A stretch of 64,000 nucleotides of DNA from Cryptomeria japonica. Lineage: Eukaryota; Streptophyta; Pinopsida; Cupressales; Cupressaceae. The position numbers and the translations under genes were made by a program. The notes under the pieces are model-generated. The model had not been told where the DNA came from, did not search any database, and was given only the letters and a program-made list of their open reading frames with translations. Shown here one piece after another: positions 58,691-64,000 of the stretch. Where the stretch lies: positions 447,122,538 through 447,186,537 of the forward strand of contig NC_081413.1 of assembly GCF_030272615.1 (NCBI RefSeq), given 5' to 3'. How positions within the stretch are numbered: the stretch's first letter is position 1; each line of letters starts with the position of its first letter.

Positions 58691-60873
58691 AAGAATAAAA
58701 AACTATGTGGATTCCCAAGATACTTCTAGAAGTAGAACAATCAAAATTGGCATCCAAATTTTCTAATCCAAAAGCTCCATCCATTCATAAGTCCTCCAAT
58801 CCTCCATCTAACACTCCTCCATCTTTAAAATTCATTTTGGGTTATCCTCCATCCAATTCGAAATCCTCTCCTCCACTACTCCACCACCCTTCAAGGTGTG
58901 TGCCAATGTTGATCTTCCACAATTTTTTCAAAACCCAATCCATTATCCACCATCCATATTTCACAATCCCATTTTATTAGTCCAATCCTTTGCAAATCCT
59001 TATCCATTTCATCTCCCCAGTTATTTTTACCAACATCTATGAGCATACCTCTAGTTCAAAGAAATACTAAGGGATACGATCCATGGAAATATATGCTTGA
59101 GTCCTCCCTTCCTCCTTCATACATCCACTATCTTCCATATCCACTCCTCCTAATCCTAATCCATCCAAACTATTCCAAAAATTCAAAAAAAAAATCAAAA
59201 AATCAAAAAATCAAGAAAAATACGAAAAAAAAAAAAAAAGAGTAAAGAAAAATCATTTCATCCAATGGTGAAAACCACTTCTTGTGGTGCCTTGGGTAAG
59301 TACCATGATGAAAACTTGGAAAAAAATCATCATGTGTAATCCCCTCATCCTCTTACACTCTACACTTGGGGGCAAGCTTCATCCATGCCATCCTACCATC
59401 CACATTCATTATGTTCTATCTCCATCCTATCTAGGTCATATCTTTGATCTTGACTATCATATCCATATCCTCAATCTTATATCCCTTATCCTATCCAAAT
59501 GCAATCCTCCATTCTTATCTTTGGTCTTCATTATGTTAGAGGAAAAATAATTTATATGCATGCTTTGGAACACACAAGCCTTAATACCTCTACCATCCAT
59601 ATCCATTACACATTATCCTTCCATCTCATACATCTCTATCCACTATCCTTACATCCTTAATTCCACTACCTCTAGTGTGGGGCATTGCACTCCTTTGTAG
59701 CATTGTCCTTGGGTCTCCATCATCCTACCCTCCATCCTTTATCCCCACATATCTTATACATATACATCCACTCAATCCAATTGTCTCCTATCCAAGCAAT
59801 ATCTCCCTCCATTCATCCATCCTTTTACCAAATCCTTGGTTCTCCCTTGTTATTGGTTCTGGTCCATCTATCCTATATCCACCAATCCACCCCATCCTAT
59901 CCAATTATACTTTTAATCCAATCCTATCTCATCCAATCATATTCTCCATGTCTTCCACTTCAATCATTAATCTCATCCCCCTATCCAATCCATCAAACTG
60001 AGATTTTTTATAATCTACCTGAGCTTACACTGACTTGTTCCTAATCCAAACATCTATCCATACTATGCTAATCAAATCCAAGAAATAATATTGTCATATA
60101 TAGACCTCACATATCCAACTTGCCTTTTGCCAATCATCAACCTGTATCCAAATCCATCACCTGCCCATTGGGATGCATCCTTCCCTAGTCCAACAGTTTT
60201 TCCAAATCCATGTCCTACTCTTGGCAACATATGTCAGTTGGTCATGTGCATGTTGTTTGCAGGCTTGAGATTTTTGCTTTAATGTTCCTCTTGTGTCCTA
60301 GGACTATACTTGCTCATGATTTCCTTGATCATCCTATATCTTGGTATGTCTTGGCTGGTGTATAATGGGGCATAGTTTTCATGGTTTGGTGTGTTTGAAG
60401 TTTTTCCTTATATGAACTAGAAACTCTACATTAGTGTTTATCAACACTTGCATGATTGTGCGCAAGGCATACCTATTTGACTAAGAGTCAGTCCATGCCT
60501 TAGATCTTCATATCATCTTGGTTCTTATAATCAGTGGTGTTGACTATCTATGGCAATATCAAACCTAGGTTTTCTCTCTATATTTTATCAATAGGAAATC
60601 CCATCCATTTATCATTTCTTTATCTCATTTCATTCACGAGACTCTAATCCATCCATTTCTCCTTCCCTCTTCATCACTCTCATTATTTTATCACCTCATT
60701 TTCTCATCCATTTCGAAAGTACACCCATGTTCTTCGAACCCGCATGTCCTCTCAAGGGGGCATAAAACTCCTTCCTCATCGTATGACCAAGGCATCATAC
60801 TACTAGTCCTTATCCTTTTCTTCCACTATGTTTTATTCTTTTGTGATTTAACATCACTTCATGATGCTATATC
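58691..60873 (+). other. Element C CCATCC-rich 3' interior
   Basis: This is low-complexity, strongly strand-biased DNA (C and T rich, few G), with words such as ccatcc and aatcc. A second W-x-Y-M-L segment (GYDPWKYMLESSLPPSY, about 59076) echoes the one at 55660. An A-rich run lies at 59180-59250. No catalytic domain is seen. Confidence 0.45.
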
Positions 60874-60887
60874 AAAAAGGGGCAAAA
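60874..60887 (+). other. Element C polypurine tract
   Basis: aaaaaggggcaaaa ends directly at the start of the 3' LTR. Confidence 0.75.
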
Positions 60888-61834
60888 TATAGACACCTAA
60901 AATTAATTAAATCAATATTTAATTATTTTAAGTCTGCCAACATTATTAATTGATTTAATTGTGTTATCCTTATTTTCCTTAGTATTAATTAAATCTAATT
61001 TAATTAATCCTACCACTATTCTCTAATAATTAATCTATCAAATAAATTAATTATTTCCCTATTCTTCTAAAGTCCATCCAATAATTATTTCCTCTAAACC
61101 CACTTAGTTAATTAATTTTGATTAATTAACTTAGTCATGTGATTCCTACAAATCACCTTTTCCTAATCCCCGCTCAGCCTAATTAATTCCTCTAGAATCT
61201 CTCATAATCCCACTTATCATTATTCTCCAATTTTAAATTCCCCCACTCATGTCACATCAATCTTGAACCTCTCAAATAAATTCAAATTTATTTGAATCCC
61301 CCTATGCATCCTCATTTTGAAATTCAAATCTCTTTCCCCCCCTTTTCCTAAGGAATTTTGTATTCCTTTTTATTTCTCCAATGCATCCTTGATCCATGTC
61401 CACTATCTTGAATCAATCTTAGCCTTTCATAGGAAAATCAATCGTGGCCCTCCATTGGCCTCCTCCAATCTATAAATTGAAGCATCTTTCCTTATCAAAG
61501 GGGAGTCTTCCATTGTTCTATCCTTATGCTTCCAAAATTCTCCTCTTATCATATTTCCTCATTATACTCTATCAAATCTTTCTATCCATCATCCAAATCC
61601 AGATCCTTAATCCATTAATCTTGTTGAGCACTTGAGAGTAATCCACATCTACAACAAGCAAGGAGCAAATCAAGTGGAGCATCAAAAGGGGCCCTTTCAC
61701 TTCATCAAGCTTAATCTGAGGATAAAGTGGAGATCTATGGAGGTATAATGGTTTTTGTTTCATTTGTTTGATGTTTTATGCATATTTCTATTCAAACTAA
61801 CCATTTATCTTTCCAATATGATTCCCTTGGTTCA
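60888..61834 (+). repeat. Element C 3' LTR
   Basis: This is the uninterrupted 947-bp copy. It shows that the H site in the 5' LTR was originally aatcttagcctttcat, with a single agcct. Confidence 0.95.
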
Positions 61835-62009
61835 TTGCCTATGGGAATTAAATATTTTGAGGAGATGCTCAAACTATTTATTCAATAATACTCCTACAAC
61901 ATCTGTCATCCAATCACCATGATTGACCTCTGCAATACAAAGAAAATAATATGAGAACCTTTCCTCACTTTCCTTCAACATTGGAGAAAGGTTTTTTCTA
62001 GATATTCAT
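61835..62009 (+). pseudogene. Element E gag, continuation after C
   Basis: The frame resumes from the ttgcc duplication: GIKYFEEMLKLFIQ, stop, YSYNICHPITMIDLCNTK, stop, EPFLTFLQHWRKVFSRYS. It completes the capsid domain begun at 44671. Stops are TAA (about 61888) and TGA (about 61949). Element D interrupts it at 62010. Confidence 0.8.
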
Positions 62010-62328
62010 TGTAGGATTTGAGAAATACAAATCCACAGAACCCAAAAGAAACCTGCATGCAAGAAACCTGTCACAGAGAAAGAGAGAGAATGAATACAAG
62101 GGTTTTGGCTCTGACAAAGAGAAAAGATGTATTATCAGAGAAAAAATGAATCAAGAATATGAATAATACAAGAGATCAATCCTTATAAAGGAGATCAACA
62201 CCAAAAGAAAAACCTAACCCTAAGGTGTGAGCATTTAATAATTAAATATTAATTATTAAATGACTAATGTATGCATAAAGAGAAATCTTAAGAGGAGAGC
62301 AAAGTTAATTAATTACTTTACTCTAACA
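62010..62328 (-). repeat. Element D 3' LTR
   Basis: It runs tgtaggatttgag...tttactctaaca, followed at once by ccccccct, the complement of a polypurine tract (minus strand cttaagggggggg, about 62329-62341). A minus-strand TATA-like box (tttataagg) lies at about 62182-62190. Confidence 0.75.
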
Positions 62329-62549
62329 CCCCCCCTTAAGATGAGCTACAATGCAGCTACAAACAATGCAGAAGAAAGCAAAGGAACTACAATGCAAAAG
62401 AGGGTCCCGGCAACAAGGCCTGATCAGGTACCCGAATACAAGAAAATCTCTATAAAGCGGAGTAAAGGAGAAAACCCAGTGGGAAAAAACTCCTCTCCAA
62501 AAAGAGATAAAGAATCATGCTGAAAAGAAAACATGAAGGAAGGAAGGCC

Positions 62550-64000
62550 TCACTGAGACCCCCCAAGGACAACTTCCTTCACCCCAAGCATTGAGCGCAA
62601 CTGAAGATAGCGTGGAGATGCCAAAGATTTAGTGAAGATGTCAACAACCTGCTCCTTTGTAGGAATATACTCCAAGATGAGAGAACCATCTTGAATCAAC
62701 TGTCTGATGAAGTGCATGTGGATTTCAATATGCTTTGTCCGCTGATGCTCCACTGGGTTGCGAGAAATGTGAATGGCACTCTGGTTGTCACACCAAAGAA
62801 TAGTGGGACAATCTGGAGGAAACCCAAACTCTGTCAGCGACTGCCGAAGCCATAAAACCTCCTAACTGGCTAACACTGCTGCACGGTACTCAGCCTCTGT
62901 AGATGATAATGCAATAGCAGACTGCTTCTTGCAAGACCATGTAATAGGACCAGAACCAAGGCAAAAAATGAAGCCAAAAGTAGACTTTCGATCATTGACA
63001 TCACCAGCCCAATCGGAGTCAGTGAAGCCGATGATATGAGGGGATCCGGAAGAGTAGAGAATGCCATAATGTGTGGTGCCCCGAATATATCTCAAAATAC
63101 GTTTGGCTGCTTGCCAATGGCTCTCATGAGGATCATGGGAGATTCGAGAGACAAGGCCAACTGCAAAGGAAATATCAGGATGAGAATGTGTCAGGTACAA
63201 CAGACTGCCAACCAACTGCCTGTATAAAGTGGGGTCTACTGAAGGAGTAGAGCAAGTGGAAGACAAAACAACACCTGACTGAAATGGAGTGGGGGCATAC
63301 TTGCAATCAAGCATGCCAAATCGCTGAAGCATATCAAGAGCATACCTCTCTTGAAAAATGGAAATCCCATCCGAAGACTGAATAACCTGTAGACCTAGAA
63401 AGAAGTGCAAGAGACCAAGATTGGTCATCTCAAACTGCTCCATCAAAGCTCTCTGAACACTTTGAATCATGGAGGATGAGCTACCTGTAATGATGATATC
63501 ATCTACATATAGCACTAGAATCAAAAGATCACCCTCTTGATGCTGAATATAGACTGTGTGATCGGAATGATAGTGTGTGAAGTGTGAGGAAAGTAAGAAG
63601 GAGTCCATCTTCTCATACCAAGCCCTGGGGGCTTGTTTGAGACCATACAATGAACGTCGAAGTCTGCAAACCAAAGAAGTGTCCTACACAAAACCCTGAG
63701 GCTGCTCCATATAGATCTCCTCATGTAGGTCTCCATGCAAGAAGGCACTCTTCACATCCATCTGAAACACTGTCCATCCCTATGAAGCTACAAGTGAAAG
63801 TACCAGGCATATAGAATTCATCTTGGCGACAGGAGCAAAAGTCTCAGAGTAGTCAATACCCTCTACCTGAGAAAACCCCTTCGCAACAAGACGGGCCTTA
63901 TACTTATCAATAGAACCATCTGCAGCATACTTGGTACGATACACCCACTTGCACCAAACCAACTTTCTTCCCTTAGGAAGAGGACAAAGATCCCAAGTAT
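62550..64000 (-). pseudogene. Element D reverse transcriptase and RNase H, nearly intact
   Basis: The reading enters from the right at [20 protein letters not shown], then [37 protein letters not shown] and YGLKQAPRAWYEKMDSF. The catalytic LYVDDIIITGSS box and GLLHFFLGLQVIQ follow. RNase H has FTDSDWAGDVNDRKST, SSTEAEYRAAVLAS, WCDNQSAIHISRNP and PTKEQVVDIFTKSLA, ending near 62550. Only three stops are seen in this part (about 63780, 63687 and 62861). All are TAG in place of a likely glutamine. A recent source copy may be intact elsewhere. Confidence 0.85.

Larger units (their letters stand above)
45420..61834 (+). mobile_element. Element C: long pol-less LTR element nested in E
   Basis: Both LTRs (about 947 bp) and a perfect ttgcc TSD (45415-45419, 61835-61839) are seen once element H is discounted. 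C itself is about 9.3 kb. Its leader is homologous to that of E. The interior holds only a broken Pro/Ser/Asn-rich frame and CCATCC-rich DNA, with no recognisable protease, RT, RNase H or integrase. A polypurine tract precedes the 3' LTR. It looks like a non-autonomous derivative of the E group. Confidence 0.85.
41901..62009 (+). mobile_element. Element E: Ty3/gypsy 5' part, interrupted by C and D
   Basis: The 5' LTR (41901-42791), primer site, long leader and gag are present. Gag is cut at 45419 by element C, resumes at 61835 and is cut again at 62010 by copia element D. The E LTR itself is inserted in the RT of F. The remainder of E (pol, 3' LTR) must lie right of the window. Confidence 0.8.
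62010..64000 (-). mobile_element. Element D: Ty1/copia of another family, right end outside window
   Basis: It is inserted in E's gag. The 3' LTR, polypurine tract and the RNase H and RT end of pol are in the window. Its pol is the best-preserved in the window: long open stretches and few stops, all TAG. Its short LTR (319 bp) and different pol sequence separate it from F, H and I. The TSD would start attca (62005-62009) but its partner is not visible. Confidence 0.85.

Noticed and set aside
1-64000. A genetic code in which TAG means glutamine.
   Set aside because: TAG does stand where Gln is expected again and again, but frames also carry TAA, TGA and frameshifts. The elements are plant types, and CHG-methylation deamination explains the pattern without a code change.

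Overview
The window is plant nuclear DNA made almost entirely of LTR retrotransposons. The evidence is plant-type Ty1/copia and Ty3/gypsy polyproteins, tRNA primer-binding sites, polypurine tracts, TG...CA LTRs with target-site duplications (TSDs), and one plant-style 92-nt intron. No intact host gene was found. Nest depth, decay, and the extra 3' ORFs suggest a very large genome. The families remind me of conifer retroelements (Taxus/Cupressaceae type), but that is an impression from memory, not something the sequence proves.

Left half (1-32565). Element A (+) is an old Tat-like gypsy element that enters from the left. It runs gag end, protease, a second (archaeal-type) RNase H, reverse transcriptase, RNase H, integrase split by a hairpin insertion, a spacer with degenerate repeats, a ~1,100-codon accessory ORF, polypurine tract, and LTR (10659-11521). 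That LTR is also the 5' LTR of element B (+), a second copy of the same family whose gag is split by a complete 11.1-kb gypsy element J (-, 13650-24754). B's protease is cut by a 1.27-kb DNA-transposon-like unit (25950-27215) and then fused to a deleted copia element I (-, 27235-30170). An LTR-like stretch K and an intron-containing gene fragment follow.

Right half (32566-64000) is one nest. Copia element F (-) was hit twice. G (+, 34715-41263, TSD gaata) is a pol-less element. Gypsy element E (+, from 41901) was itself hit in gag by C (+, 45420-61834, TSD ttgcc), a long pol-less element. C's 5' LTR in turn received copia element H (-, 45957-53023, TSD agcct). E was hit again by a younger copia element D (-, 62010 to the window end). 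The order of arrival on the deepest branch is F, E, C, H.

Three themes recur. Elements A, J and G each carry a long accessory ORF between the pol (or gag) region and the 3' LTR. G shares its primer-binding site, polypurine tract and LTR end with the F/H copia lineage, so it is probably mobilised by it. Most reading frames are broken by TAG where glutamine (CAG) is expected, the signature of CHG-methylation deamination, so nearly all coding regions are given as pseudogenes.
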